Positions 1-9,460 of a DNA stretch of 64,000 nt are shown here, piece after piece (the stretch's first letter is position 1; every line of letters begins with the position of its first letter). The DNA is taken from the NCBI RefSeq assembly GCF_028816475.1, contig NZ_CP118247.1, forward strand, positions 3,216,001 through 3,280,000, written 5' to 3'. Source of the stretch: Devosia rhodophyticola (GTDB lineage: Bacteria > Pseudomonadota > Alphaproteobacteria > Rhizobiales > Devosiaceae). Under the pieces are notes generated by a model. That model had not been told where the DNA came from and ran no database searches. It saw nothing but the letters and a program-made list of their open reading frames with translations. A program made the position numbers and the translations under genes.

Positions 1-229
1 CAAAAACATCAATATCGACCTGGGTGCGCGGGCGTCCGTGACGACGGGTGCGGGCGGACAGGGCCAGCACAGCTCCCAGCAAATCGCCAACCGTTCGGCG
101 CACCGGACGAGGCTGCAGTCGGGAGATGATTTCATTCATCGTCCGACGGCGCTGGGTGGCGTCCTCGGATGTCAAGGTCGATTTACCAACAAAATTGGCC
201 AGTTCGGTAAGCGCTGTCACTTCACTCAT
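1..229 (-). CDS. unrecognised protein, N-terminal part only (runs off left edge)
   Basis: An open frame begins at ATG 229 and stays open to the window edge, giving about 76 residues. GGAG at 237-240 sits 7 bases before the ATG, which supports this start. The protein opens MSEVTALTELANFVGKS and becomes rich in arginine (RRRTMNEI, RPVRRTVGD, ARTRRHGRPR). No signal peptide is visible and I do not recognise the family. It lies 53 bases downstream of the D,D-carboxypeptidase gene on the same strand, so the two may be co-transcribed. Confidence 0.5.
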   Translation of the reverse strand, partial: MSEVTALTELANFVGKSTLTSEDATQRRRTMNEIISRLQPRPVRRTVGDLLGAVLALSARTRRHGRPRTQVDIDVF

Positions 230-282
230 TGGGCTACTCCATACACAGGCGCCAAAAAGTCGTACTCGGGTCGTTCGTAAAC

Positions 283-1910
283 TCAGCTTTGCATAGCCAG
301 GCAGCTCAGCTTTTGCTGCTTGAGCTGATTGCAAACATTGATCGCGTCGTCTCGGCCTCCGAAGCCGATGAAGCGGGCGCGGAAGAAGATTTTGCCGTTC
401 TTTTCGAAGCGCTCGACGTAGGAACGGGCGTTCTTGAGACTTCCCAACTTGCCCGAGGCGTCGCTCAACATGGTGCGGGCGCTGGATTCAGAAGGCGCTG
501 CACCAATTTGCACGACCCAGCCACCGGGGGTTGGAGCGTCGTTTTCGGTGATGCTGCCACTGGTCATCAAATCAACTGGCTGTTGATGATCGCCAACGCT
601 GACCGGGGGCAACAAGGGGGCGGAAGGCGCTGTTTGCCCCAAAGCTGTTGGGGGGCGCCTAGCTTGTAGGTATCACTGAGCCACGCGCCAATGACATCTT
701 CTGACGGATAGGCCGGTTGAGGCGCCTGCGAGGGCGCAGCAAGAATGTTTGCGGCTTGCACGGCAGGCTGAAGACCAAGGTCTGCCGGCATGGGGGCAGG
801 TGTTGGGGCGACGCTGGCGACTTGAACATCAGCCGGGGCGGGCGCTGCAACCGGCGCCGGACGTGCGCCATTTTGGGCAACCAGCTGGGCCAAGCGGAAG
901 CCGGGAACCGGCATTGGTTCAACGAAGGTATTTTCCGGCGCGGTTTGCGCCACTGCAACGCGGGTGCTGCCTTCGCGGCCGGGCTGCGGGATCATTGCGC
1001 TCCGGAAATAGTCGCCGCGGCGGCTTCTGGGCAGATATTTTGCTACCAGCTCACGGACCTTCTGGTCGCGCGAGGCGGATGAGTTGAAGCCAAAGGCGAC
1101 CACAACGATGTGGCGGTTGTCCTTGCGGGCGGCGGTCAGCAGGTTTGAGCCAGCGGCATTAATGTAACCGGTCTTGATGCCATCGACGGCGCCCATGTAC
1201 CCCAAAACGCGATTGTGATTGCCGTAAGTTTTCCGGCCATAGGAAAAACTGCGGGTCTGGAAATAGCTATAGTAAGTGGGAAAGTGCTGATAAACGGCAA
1301 TGCCAAGGATGGCCTGATCGCGCACTGTCGTGCGTTGCGCGCCGTCGGGCAGGCCAGATGCGTTGCGATAGGTTGTGTTGCGCATACCCAACGCCCGCGC
1401 CGTCGCTGTCATTCGCTGTGCGAATTTTTCTTCGGTTCCGGAGATATTTTCGGCGATAACCCGCGCCATATCGTTGGCCGAGATGGTCACAATCGATTTG
1501 ATTGCATCTTCAACCGAAATGGTCGAGCCGGCCCGCAATCCCAGTTTGGTAGGGACCGCTGCTGCTGCGTGGGCTGAAACCTTCAGCTTGGTTGAAAGCT
1601 TCAGATTACCAGCCGACAGTTCCTGGAACAGGATATAAAGGGTCATGACCTTGGTGACGGAGGCGGGATAGCGGGGGCTATCGGCGGCGCTCTCATACAT
1701 CACCTTGCCGGACTTGGCGTCCACCACGATACCTGCGTATTTGCGCAGATTTTCAATGGCTTGTGCAGGTAGTACTGTTGGCGCTAATGCGGCCAAGCAT
1801 ATTACTGCGGTCGCGAGGGCACGTGCTAATGTTGCACGCCAATGGGATTGCGCCTGAGAAGCCACCCGGTACTCCAACTCATACTCTCGGACACTTCTGT
1901 GTCCGTACAC
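283..1910 (-). CDS. D-alanyl-D-alanine carboxypeptidase with C-terminal SPOR domain (frameshifted)
   Basis: Penicillin-binding-protein-type serine peptidase of the S11 family, which trims the terminal D-Ala from peptidoglycan stem peptides in the periplasm. An N-terminal signal segment ends near PAQA (residue 51). The three active-site motifs are present: SVTK (84-87), SAN (144-146) and KTG (246-248). A Pro/Ala-rich linker leads to a SPOR domain (GGWVVQIGAAPSE...), which binds denuded glycan at the division site. The catalytic frame and the SPOR frame do not match: one base is missing at the G run 650-655 (C run in the gene). With one more C the protein reads through to about 542 residues. 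The start at 1910 is the first ATG; a start about 35 bases downstream (TTG or GTG) is also possible. Confidence 0.85.
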
Positions 1911-2011
1911 AACTGATTACTAACGACGCGAAATCGACTGCCCCCAATCGAAATCGACGCCTCTAAACTGGTTGCACGTTATCGCCGGGCCGTTACGAAT
2001 CAGTAAAATGC

Positions 2012-2092
2012 AATGGAGTTTTGCCGGTTTTTCGCGGGAATTTCCGTACGCGGGTCAAAAGGGCGCGGAAACCGGAGGATTGTGACTCCATT
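2012..2092. repeat. nested inverted repeat in the dacA-clpS divergent intergenic region
   Basis: AATGGAGT at 2012-2019 is the exact reverse complement of ACTCCATT at 2085-2092. Inside this pair, CCGGTTTTTCGCG (2024-2036) is a near-complement of CGCGGAAACCGG (2064-2075). RNA from either strand could fold into a long two-part hairpin. It lies about 100 bases upstream of the carboxypeptidase start and just upstream of the likely clpS promoter. It could be a leader structure, a small RNA or a terminator-like element. No known family recognised. Confidence 0.4.
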
Positions 2093-2124
2093 TTCGTGGT
2101 CACAAATATGGGAAGGATTGGCCC

Positions 2125-2152
2125 TTAACACCGGCTCGTTTTTGCCTACATA
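2125..2152 (+). promoter_or_regulatory. candidate sigma-70 type promoter for clpS-clpA
   Basis: TTAACA (2125-2130) and TACATA (2147-2152) are spaced by 16 bases. This would start transcription near 2159. That is only a few bases before the first in-frame ATG (2164), and this is one reason to prefer the ATG at 2200 for clpS. Prediction by eye only. Confidence 0.35.
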
Positions 2153-2199
2153 ATGGGCTCACTATGCTGCTTCGCTTTTACCTCGATCGGCAATTTGCC

Positions 2200-2610
2200 A
2201 TGAACACACGACCGACCATTCACATTGTGCCACAGACACGTGGAGGGCCACCCGTTGCGGCTGCCGCATCGCGTTTGGGACCTGATGGGGAAGATGCCGA
2301 TGACGGCAAGACCGGGATCGAAACCGGGACGGTTACGAAAACCCGGCCCAAGACCAAGCGCCCGAGCCTATATCGGGTGCTGCTACTCAACGATGACTAC
2401 ACCCCGCAGGAATTCGTCGTTCTGGTGCTTCAAGACGTGTTTAACAAGTCCAGGGAAGATGCCTTCCAGATCATGATGCATGTGCATCAAAAAGGCGTGG
2501 GTGAGTGTGGTGTCTATCCATACGAGGTGGCCGAAACCAAGGTGACTCGCGTGATGGATATTGCACGAAAGAACCAACATCCGCTGCAATGCGTGATGGA
2601 AAAACAATAG
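2200..2610 (+). CDS. clpS: ATP-dependent Clp protease adaptor ClpS
   Basis: N-recognin adaptor that binds proteins with destabilising N-terminal residues and delivers them to ClpAP. The C-terminal two thirds show the conserved core: [17 protein letters not shown] (substrate pocket), [32 protein letters not shown]. The N-terminal tail is variable and low in complexity, as is usual. An in-frame ATG exists at 2164, but a plausible promoter would start the RNA close to it, so I prefer 2200 (136 residues). No strong ribosome-binding site precedes either ATG. The gene lies 10 bases before clpA, as in most proteobacteria. Confidence 0.93.
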   Translation: MNTRPTIHIVPQTRGGPPVAAAASRLGPDGEDADDGKTGIETGTVTKTRPKTKRPSLYRVLLLNDDYTPQEFVVLVLQDVFNKSREDAFQIMMHVHQKGVGECGVYPYEVAETKVTRVMDIARKNQHPLQCVMEKQ

Positions 2611-2620
2611 GAGCCTGACA

Positions 2621-4969
2621 ATGCCCTCATTCTCTCGCGGACTTGAGAAAGCCCTGCATCAGGCAATGAATCTGGCTCGCGAGCGTTCGCACGAATTTGC
2701 AACGCTCGAGCATTTGCTGCTTGCCCTGACCGATGACCGTGAAACCATCGCGGTGCTGGCCGGGTGTGATGTGGATGTTGACGCCCTCAAGGGCGATCTG
2801 GAAGATTTTATCAATGAAGAGCTCGACAGCCTGATTGTCGCCAATGGTCAGGATGCACGTCCGACCGCGGCATTCCAGCGGGTGATTCAGCGCGCCGTCA
2901 TCCACGTTCAGTCGTCGGGGCGTGAAGAGGTGACCGGCGCCAATGTGCTGGTTGCGATCTTTGCCGAACGCGAAAGTCATGCTGCCTATTTCCTGGAGCA
3001 ACAGGATATGAGCCGGCTCGACGCCATCAATTTCATCTCACACGGCATCACCAAATCGGGTCCTAATGTTGATCGGAAGATCCACGGCACCGAAGAAGGC
3101 GAGGAAGGTGCGTCCGAAGGTGGGCGCGCTGAAAATGCCAAAAGCTCGGCACTGGCCGATTTCTGCGTTGATCTGAATGCCAAGGCACGCTTGGGCAAGA
3201 TTGATCCGCTTATCGGGCGGGATAGTGAGCTGCGCCGCACCATCCAGATCTTGTGCCGCCGTTCAAAGAACAACCCGATCTATGTCGGCGACGCCGGCGT
3301 CGGCAAGACGGCCATTGCCGAAGGGCTTGCCCGCAAGATCACCGAAGGCGACGTGCCCGAAGTGCTCAAGGAAACTGTGATCTACGCGCTTGATATTGGC
3401 TCATTGCTGGCCGGGACACGCTATCGCGGCGACTTTGAAGAGCGTCTGAAGGCGGTAATGAAAGAGCTGGAAAAGCATCCAAATGCGGTGCTGTTCATTG
3501 ATGAAATTCACACCATGATTGGTGCGGGAGCGACGTCAGGGGGCGCGCTGGACGCATCCAACCTGCTCAAACCTGCTCTGGCTTCGGGCACTATTCGGTG
3601 TATCGGGTCCACGACCTACAAGGAATATCGACAGTTCTTCGAAAAGGATCGGGCGCTGGTGCGTAGGTTCCAGAAGATCGATGTCAATGAGCCCTCAATC
3701 ACCGATACAATCGAGATCATCAAGGGCTTGCGGCCGTACTACGAAGAGTTTCACAAGCTCAAGTTTACCGATGAGGCGCTGACTGCGGCGGTCGAGTTGT
3801 CGGCACGCTATATCAATGATCGGAAATTGCCCGACAAGGCGATTGACGTCATTGATGAAACGGGCGCCAGTCAGATGCTGTTGGCCGAAGACAAGCGTAA
3901 GGCGATAATTGATGTCGCTGACATCGAAGCTACAATCGCCACGATTGCACGCATTCCACCAAAATCGGTTTCCAAGACCGATGCGGAGATGCTGTCGAGC
4001 CTTGAAAGTAATCTCAAGACTGTTGTGTTCGGACAGGACGCCGCCATTACTGCGCTCTCGTCAGCGATCAAGTTGGCGCGTGCCGGATTGCGTGAACCCG
4101 AAAAGCCAATCGGCTCGTACCTGTTCACCGGCCCGACTGGCGTGGGCAAGACCGAAGCCGCCAAGCAACTGGCTGATACGTTGGGCGTTGAATTGCTGCG
4201 CTTCGATATGAGCGAGTATATGGAAAGGCACACGGTTTCTAGATTGATTGGTGCGCCTCCGGGATATGTCGGGTTTGATCAGGGCGGTCTGTTGACCGAT
4301 GGCGTTGACCAGCATCCGCACTGCGTCGTGCTGCTGGACGAGATCGAGAAGGCGCATCCGGACCTCTACAACATCTTGTTGCAGGTGATGGATCACGGCA
4401 AGCTGACCGATCACAACGGCAAGTCCGTGGATTTCCGCAACGTCATTTTGATCATGACCTCAAACGTTGGGGCCATGGAGTTGCAGAAGTCGCCAATCGG
4501 GTTTGGGCGCAAGCGTGAACAAGGCGACGATGAAGAGGCGATCAACCGGCTGTTCTCGCCCGAGTTCCGCAACCGTCTGGACGCCATCATTTCCTTTGCT
4601 CCGTTGCCAGGCGATGTGGTTCGCCGGGTTGTCGAAAAGTTCGTTTTGCAGCTTGAAGGCCAGTTGGCCGAACGCGGGGTCACAATCAATCTGACACCGG
4701 AAGCCGCAGATTGGTTGGCCGAGAAGGGCTATGACGAACGAATGGGCGCGCGTCCGCTTGGCCGGGTGATCCAGGAGTATGTCAAGAAGCCGCTGGCTGA
4801 GCAGGTCCTGTTCGGTGAATTGGTCAATGGCGGCACGGTGACTGTTGCCGTGGTTGGTGTTGGTGATGAGGCCAAGCTGGAGCTGATCGCGGTTCCGCCA
4901 CGCCCGGCCAAACCAAAGGCCATTCCCGGACCGCGCAAGAAGTCTTCCAAGGCAGCCCAAAAGAGCTGA
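2621..4969 (+). CDS. clpA: ATP-dependent Clp protease ATP-binding subunit ClpA
   Basis: Double AAA+ unfoldase that feeds substrates to the ClpP peptidase. At 782 residues it has the full family length. The N-terminal repeat domain (about 1-140) is the ClpS docking site. The first ATPase domain has Walker A GDAGVGKT near residue 223 and Walker B FIDEIH. The second has GPTGVGKT near 504 and [13 protein letters not shown]-terminal D2 small domain and a Lys/Ala-rich tail follow. GGAG of the clpS stop region precedes the ATG. Forms an operon with clpS and is followed by a hairpin. Confidence 0.97.
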   Translation: MPSFSRGLEKALHQAMNLARERSHEFATLEHLLLALTDDRETIAVLAGCDVDVDALKGDLEDFINEELDSLIVANGQDARPTAAFQRVIQRAVIHVQSSGREEVTGANVLVAIFAERESHAAYFLEQQDMSRLDAINFISHGITKSGPNVDRKIHGTEEGEEGASEGGRAENAKSSALADFCVDLNAKARLGKIDPLIGRDSELRRTIQILCRRSKNNPIYVGDAGVGKTAIAEGLARKITEGDVPEVLKETVIYALDIGSLLAGTRYRGDFEERLKAVMKELEKHPNAVLFIDEIHTMIGAGATSGGALDASNLLKPALASGTIRCIGSTTYKEYRQFFEKDRALVRRFQKIDVNEPSITDTIEIIKGLRPYYEEFHKLKFTDEALTAAVELSARYINDRKLPDKAIDVIDETGASQMLLAEDKRKAIIDVADIEATIATIARIPPKSVSKTDAEMLSSLESNLKTVVFGQDAAITALSSAIKLARAGLREPEKPIGSYLFTGPTGVGKTEAAKQLADTLGVELLRFDMSEYMERHTVSRLIGAPPGYVGFDQGGLLTDGVDQHPHCVVLLDEIEKAHPDLYNILLQVMDHGKLTDHNGKSVDFRNVILIMTSNVGAMELQKSPIGFGRKREQGDDEEAINRLFSPEFRNRLDAIISFAPLPGDVVRRVVEKFVLQLEGQLAERGVTINLTPEAADWLAEKGYDERMGARPLGRVIQEYVKKPLAEQVLFGELVNGGTVTVAVVGVGDEAKLELIAVPPRPAKPKAIPGPRKKSSKAAQKS

Positions 4970-4987
4970 TTTGGTCAATGAGGTTTG

Positions 4988-5013
4988 AAAGGTCGGGGTT
5001 CGCCCCGGCCTTT
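4988..5013 (+). terminator. hairpin after clpA, between convergent genes
   Basis: AAAGGTCGGGG, loop TTCG, CCCCGGCCTTT: an 11-base-pair stem with one G-U pair, 18 bases after the clpA stop. The T tract after it is short, but the stem with a UUCG tetraloop is typical of intrinsic terminators. It may also stop transcription arriving from the minus-strand DUF1275 gene. Confidence 0.6.
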
Positions 5014-5021
5014 ACGTTGCT

Positions 5022-5669
5022 CTAGCTTCGTGCTTGGACCGCCACCCAGAAAGATCGGACGCCTAGCCCGAGATAGATGATGAGCGGCACGAGGAGGGCG
5101 TATATGCCAAACCGGGCATGAATAATTGCGCCCCAGACCGCCCCTATAAGAAGCGCACCCCAGATAGCAAGGTGTTGAATCCAGACCCGACTTGCTGTCT
5201 TTTCAATTAGTGTTCGAGCCAGTTCCTGGCTGGCCATAAACAGGGTGCCGGTCACAAAAGTCGTGCCCAGTCTGGCACTGCCGACCGGTCGCAAAATGGC
5301 GTTCTGTGCTCCAGCTGACGCAGCCAGAAATAGTAACGCCTGCGCCGCTGGGACACCGAGGCCAATCAGGACGAGCGTTACGGCCAGATAGCCCGCAGTT
5401 AGAGCAGTTACGGCCACATTGGTCCATCGGCTGTTCCAATGGGCAAGCAGACTGCCGGTCAGTCCGCCAGCAAAAAAGAACAATATCAATGCGGCCAGCG
5501 TCGCAATGTTGCCGAGTGTTCCGGTGGTCAGTTCGATGCCTAATTGGGTCGTGTTGCCGCTCATGAACGAGGTGAAAAAGCCACCCAGCTCAACAAAACC
5601 GATTGCATCTGTATAGCCGGCTGCCAGCGTCAAAAGCAGACCCACGGACAGTTTCGAAATGGGCGTCAC
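5022..5669 (-). CDS. YoaK family (DUF1275) membrane protein
   Basis: A 215-residue polytopic inner-membrane protein with about six hydrophobic segments. The opening region is typical of DUF1275: a first helix, then YTDAIGFVELGGFFTSFMSGN, and later GAQNAILRPVG and TFVTGTL. The biochemical function of the family is not established. Its ATG overlaps the stop of the upstream HIT gene by four bases, so the two are probably translated together. Confidence 0.85.
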   Translation of the reverse strand: MTPISKLSVGLLLTLAAGYTDAIGFVELGGFFTSFMSGNTTQLGIELTTGTLGNIATLAALILFFFAGGLTGSLLAHWNSRWTNVAVTALTAGYLAVTLVLIGLGVPAAQALLFLAASAGAQNAILRPVGSARLGTTFVTGTLFMASQELARTLIEKTASRVWIQHLAIWGALLIGAVWGAIIHARFGIYALLVPLIIYLGLGVRSFWVAVQARS

Positions 5670-6085
5670 GTCAGAATTGCAGCGATTTTTTTTGCAAGAT
5701 CGGCAAGCTCAGCGTCGTCGGCCTTCTGGTTGCTGTGGGCGCCCAGCGGAACGTCGTCGTAGACCGGCATAATATGAAAGTGCAGGTGGAATACGCTCTG
5801 ACCTGCGGCAGCCTCGCTGAACTGGGCCAGCCGGATGCCGTCGGCGTTGGTTACCTGTTTTACCGCGTTGGCAACGCGCTGGATCAACGGCATCATCGCG
5901 GAAAGGACGGCGGGGTCAGCGTCCAGAAGATTGCGAGCCGGAGCTTTGGGGATGACGAGCACATGGCCCCTGGTTTGCGGAAATGCGTCCATGATGACTA
6001 GGGCGGTATCGGTCTCGGCAACCTTGTGGGCTGAAAACTCGCCCCTGATCATCTTGGCAAAGATGTTGCTGGAATCATATTGCAT
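5666..6085 (-). CDS. HIT family protein
   Basis: Histidine-triad nucleotide-binding protein (139 residues), a family that hydrolyses nucleotide phosphoramidates or dinucleotides. The triad H-x-H-x-H is at residues 100-104 (HLHFH), followed by IMPVYDD. The N-terminal part has the usual NIFAKMIRGE and the IPK strand. Cytoplasmic. It is translationally coupled to the downstream DUF1275 gene. The exact substrate cannot be read from the sequence. Confidence 0.93.
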   Translation of the reverse strand: MQYDSSNIFAKMIRGEFSAHKVAETDTALVIMDAFPQTRGHVLVIPKAPARNLLDADPAVLSAMMPLIQRVANAVKQVTNADGIRLAQFSEAAAGQSVFHLHFHIMPVYDDVPLGAHSNQKADDAELADLAKKIAAILT

Positions 6086-6150
6086 AGCGCGCCTCGTTGA
6101 ATTGCGAGGGCACGCTAGCGTGCTCGGTTGATACTGCCAAGGGGCGGCGG

Positions 6151-7278
6151 CTACTGCGCCGGTTTTGTCGTTTCTGGTTCGGTTTTTTGAAAGTAACGAA
6201 ACCGGAAATAGTTCCAGAGAGCCATAGTGGTCAGTGTAACCGGCACATAGCTGAAACCTCGCCGAACGAAGAATAGCGTCATGGCGACCGCTGTCTTGGC
6301 GCTCATGGCACCTTTGCCCATGGAAGAGGTAAAGGACGAGGGGACAATATGGCGGTAAATGAGGGCAGGGCTTGCATAGTATTCACGTGCGCGCGCCGCG
6401 AACGCACGTTTTGAAGCGGCATAGTCCTTGAGTTCATCCATACCAAGATCGCCGTGCAACTCGATTTCGGAACCCAGTGCCCAGACTTCAGGCGGGGCGA
6501 GGCGCGATTTTCCGATCTCGATGAACCGGTCGATCATATCGACGAATGTCGTATAATTGGCATCCCAGCAGTGATCAGTCTTGGCGCCGTGCGCCAGGAC
6601 AAGGACATCGGCACGTTCCAGTTTTTCTTGCATGGCCGAATAATCGCCGGGCGCAAAATCGGCACCGGACTTGGCGGTTTCCACAATACCGCCGAGCGAT
6701 TTCAATTTTTCGACCATGGCAGCGCCATAGGCGCCGTTCGAGCCGGTAACCAGAAAATGTCGGCCCATTATCTGACATGTCGTGCCAAACATCAGATCGA
6801 AGATATTGACGAAGGACGAGAAAAAATTGTGCGGGTAGACATGGTGCATGGCGTGATAGTTTTGATTGACCCACAGCAACCCCTGCTGTCCGCCGACCCG
6901 ATCCATCGACATGTGATTGAAATCCAGCCCTTCTTCCTTGAGTGTGCCAAACAGCATGAAGGTGCGGATGGCCGCAACAAGTGCGACAGGTGGCCAGGGA
7001 AAAACCAGCAGGAAGATCAGCGTTCCGGACATCGAGGTCAAATACTCGGGCAGGATATGAAGCCAGATATTTTGCCGCGCATAGGCGGGGTTGATCTGCA
7101 TATCGAGGCCGAGGAACTTATGGTGCACCCAATGCCATGACGAAAATGTTCTGAGTAGTTTGAACCGCGAGCCTTCCCAGCGATGCAGAATGTAATGAAG
7201 CGCATCAAACAGCAGGGTTGAAACGACGAACACAACAAAAGCCTGTACGGCAAATATCGGAATATCCCAGAGGCTCAT
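6151..7278 (-). CDS. sterol desaturase/fatty acid hydroxylase domain fused to short-chain dehydrogenase
   Basis: A 375-residue two-domain protein. Residues 1 to about 170 form a membrane-bound di-iron hydroxylase domain with clustered histidines: HYILH (28-32), WHWVHH (48-53), YHAMHH and H150. The rest is a Rossmann SDR domain with TGSNGAYG (178-185) and the catalytic pair YAASK (Y286, K290). Fusions of this kind are known (bifunctional sterol desaturase/short-chain dehydrogenase). The likely role is hydroxylation of a lipid or sterol-like substrate followed by oxidoreduction on the same chain; the substrate is unknown. A further hydrophobic segment lies near residue 345. Its nearest neighbours (HIT, DUF482) give no clear pathway. 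Confidence 0.8.
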   Translation of the reverse strand: MSLWDIPIFAVQAFVVFVVSTLLFDALHYILHRWEGSRFKLLRTFSSWHWVHHKFLGLDMQINPAYARQNIWLHILPEYLTSMSGTLIFLLVFPWPPVALVAAIRTFMLFGTLKEEGLDFNHMSMDRVGGQQGLLWVNQNYHAMHHVYPHNFFSSFVNIFDLMFGTTCQIMGRHFLVTGSNGAYGAAMVEKLKSLGGIVETAKSGADFAPGDYSAMQEKLERADVLVLAHGAKTDHCWDANYTTFVDMIDRFIEIGKSRLAPPEVWALGSEIELHGDLGMDELKDYAASKRAFAARAREYYASPALIYRHIVPSSFTSSMGKGAMSAKTAVAMTLFFVRRGFSYVPVTLTTMALWNYFRFRYFQKTEPETTKPAQ

Positions 7279-7347
7279 GCAAAATGTCCGGTTTGTGGCT
7301 TGGTGGGATACATATCCCCATCGACGCCCGGGAGAAAGGGGCCAGAC

Positions 7348-8526
7348 CTATTGATCTGTCCTTTCGCCTTTTCGGAAAGGGGTGAATTGTCCAAGCAGAT
7401 CCTGCTGTCGCGAGACTGCTCGACGTTCCTGCTCCAGAAAATCGGCCACAGCGCGGCGCAGGCCGGGATGGGCTATCCAGTGTGCCGAGTAGGTGGTGGC
7501 TGGAGCATATCCGCGGGCCAGCTTGTGTTCTCCCTGAGCGCCCGCTTCTACGACTTTTAAGCCGTTGGCGATGGCAAAATCCATGGCCTGATAGTAGCAG
7601 ACTTCAAAATGCAGGAACGGCACATCACGGATGGCGCCCCAGTTTCGGCCATAAAGTCTGTCCTTGCCGATAAAATTGATTGCGCCAGCAATGGGCGTTT
7701 CGCCGTCATAGGCCAATATTAGCAGGGTCCTGTCGGCCATTGACTGGTTGAGCAGGGAGAAGAATTCCCGATTTAGATAGGGGCGGCCCCATTTGCGCGC
7801 GCCGGTGTCTTCGTAAAAGTCGTAAAATGCATCCCAATGGTGCTCCATCAGATCGGACCCGGTCAGGCACTTCACGGTCAAGCCATCAGCCAAGGCATCG
7901 CGACGTTCACGCTTGATGGCCTTGCGTTTGCGTGATGTCAGCGTGCCGAGGAAATCATCGAAACTGGCGTAATCATTGTTATGCCAATGAAATTGGGTGT
8001 CGACGCGCTTCAACCAATGATCGTGTTCTACTAGTTCTACTTCGGTCGATGGCAAAAATGTGAGGTGGACCGAGGAGGCGCCGCGCTGCGCCGCCAGCTG
8101 CTGGGCGGTGTCCAACAGGGCGCGGGATATCTCCGGATCGCCTGATTGAACCAACAACTTGGGGGCGGTGGCTGGCGTGAAGGGAACCGAACACTGCAGC
8201 TTTGGGTAATAGTCGCCGCCTGCCTGTTCAAAGGCGTTGGCCCAGCCATGGTCAAACACATATTCGCCCATCGAATGGGACTTGAGGAACAGCGGCATCA
8301 GGCCGACGATCCGACCGACCTGATCATGCAGAACGATATGTTGAGGTTGCCAGCCGGTATGGCCAGTGGCGCAGCCCGATTGCTCTAATGCCAGAAAAAA
8401 TGCGTGGTCGAGAAATGGGTTATCGACCTTTCCATTTGTCGAGGGCACGAGCTGGTTCCAACTGCCCGCCGGAATTTCGGCGGTCGAAGGGTAAATGTTG
8501 GCAGTGAAAACGGGGGAAGCGGTCAC
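7348..8526 (-). CDS. GNAT-like protein of the DUF482 (FemAB-like) family
   Basis: A 392-residue cytoplasmic protein matching the PF04339 type, often labelled peptidoglycan biosynthesis/recognition protein. Family features seen: NPFLDHAFFLALEQSG near residue 37, a GWQPQHI strand, LMPLFLKSHSMGEYVFD, a basic segment SRKRKAIKRER, and a C-terminal GxxxxRGY-like stretch (KLARGYAP). The fold is related to GNAT/FemABX acyltransferases, but the substrate is not known. It sits in a same-strand cluster with the glycerophosphodiesterase and RidA genes, an association common in Rhizobiales (from memory). Confidence 0.85.
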   Translation of the reverse strand: MTASPVFTANIYPSTAEIPAGSWNQLVPSTNGKVDNPFLDHAFFLALEQSGCATGHTGWQPQHIVLHDQVGRIVGLMPLFLKSHSMGEYVFDHGWANAFEQAGGDYYPKLQCSVPFTPATAPKLLVQSGDPEISRALLDTAQQLAAQRGASSVHLTFLPSTEVELVEHDHWLKRVDTQFHWHNNDYASFDDFLGTLTSRKRKAIKRERRDALADGLTVKCLTGSDLMEHHWDAFYDFYEDTGARKWGRPYLNREFFSLLNQSMADRTLLILAYDGETPIAGAINFIGKDRLYGRNWGAIRDVPFLHFEVCYYQAMDFAIANGLKVVEAGAQGEHKLARGYAPATTYSAHWIAHPGLRRAVADFLEQERRAVSRQQDLLGQFTPFRKGERTDQ

Positions 8527-8625
8527 GCAATATCCAGCAGATTGGCTACAGGGACAAGATAGTGCTCTTGTCCCGACTTTGCCAGCCCGAGATCGGTAGC
8601 TCTGATACTCAATTGCATCACGGGA

Positions 8626-9375
8626 TCAGGGCGGAAAGCCCTCGAACACGATCTGATCGCATAGCGATTTGACGGCTTCTGCCTCGGCTTTGTTTCGTAT
8701 GGTCCAGCTGGTAATCGGCTTGCCCAACTCCCGCCAAAAATTGAGAGCTGGCAAGGTCAGGGCTGACTTCTCGCAGGAAATGAAATCAAATTGTGTCTGA
8801 TGCCAATGCAGCAAGTGACGTAGATTGTAACGCTCCTGGTCACTCAGGGACAGGTGGGAATCGGTGTTTGCATAATCATAGGTTATGATTCCGCGTGGAC
8901 CATCAAAACCGCACTCACGAACGAGCGTGATCAGTTCCGGATCGAACGACTCAACAGTGGCCGGGCCAGCGTACGACTCCAAGCGTAGCGCCGCAGCGCT
9001 CGCCAGAGCATGGGTTGCCTCTGCGTTGCGCTGACGCTTCAATTCTATCTGCAGCAAAGTGCGACCCTTGACCAGCGTCAGAAATTCAGCAAATGGCAGG
9101 GGACAATCGTGATTGCTGCTTTGGAGCAATGGGGTGGCGCACAAAGTTGCCGCATCTATTTCGCGAACCAGTCCTTCCAGCCCCAAAAGCCGTTTGGGCG
9201 CGTCATCGTGAAAGACAACGACCTCACCGTCGCTGGTCAATTGCAGATCGCATTCGATGGCAAAATTGCCGACAATGGCCGCCTCAAAGGCGGTTGCACT
9301 GTTTTCAATGATGCCATTGGTGCGATCATGAAGACCGCGATGGGCAACAGGTTGCGGGAAAAGTAGTCCGGTCAT
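8626..9375 (-). CDS. glycerophosphodiester phosphodiesterase family protein
   Basis: GDPD-family enzyme (249 residues) expected to cleave glycerophosphodiesters to glycerol-3-phosphate and an alcohol. Catalytic elements are visible: HRG near residue 12 (PVAHRGLHD), the metal-binding pair in IECDLQLTSDGE, and the second histidine in VVFHDD. LLQIELKRQ supplies another conserved acidic residue. No signal peptide, so a cytoplasmic enzyme is likely. About 100 bases separate it from the DUF482 gene downstream. Confidence 0.9.
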   Translation of the reverse strand: MTGLLFPQPVAHRGLHDRTNGIIENSATAFEAAIVGNFAIECDLQLTSDGEVVVFHDDAPKRLLGLEGLVREIDAATLCATPLLQSSNHDCPLPFAEFLTLVKGRTLLQIELKRQRNAEATHALASAAALRLESYAGPATVESFDPELITLVRECGFDGPRGIITYDYANTDSHLSLSDQERYNLRHLLHWHQTQFDFISCEKSALTLPALNFWRELGKPITSWTIRNKAEAEAVKSLCDQIVFEGFPP

Positions 9376-9460
9376 GACCGCCTCGTGGGATCGGTATATT
9401 CAACCACCGACCATTTAGGTGTGACAAGGTGGTAACGGCGCGCGGCCCGGTTGAATTTGG

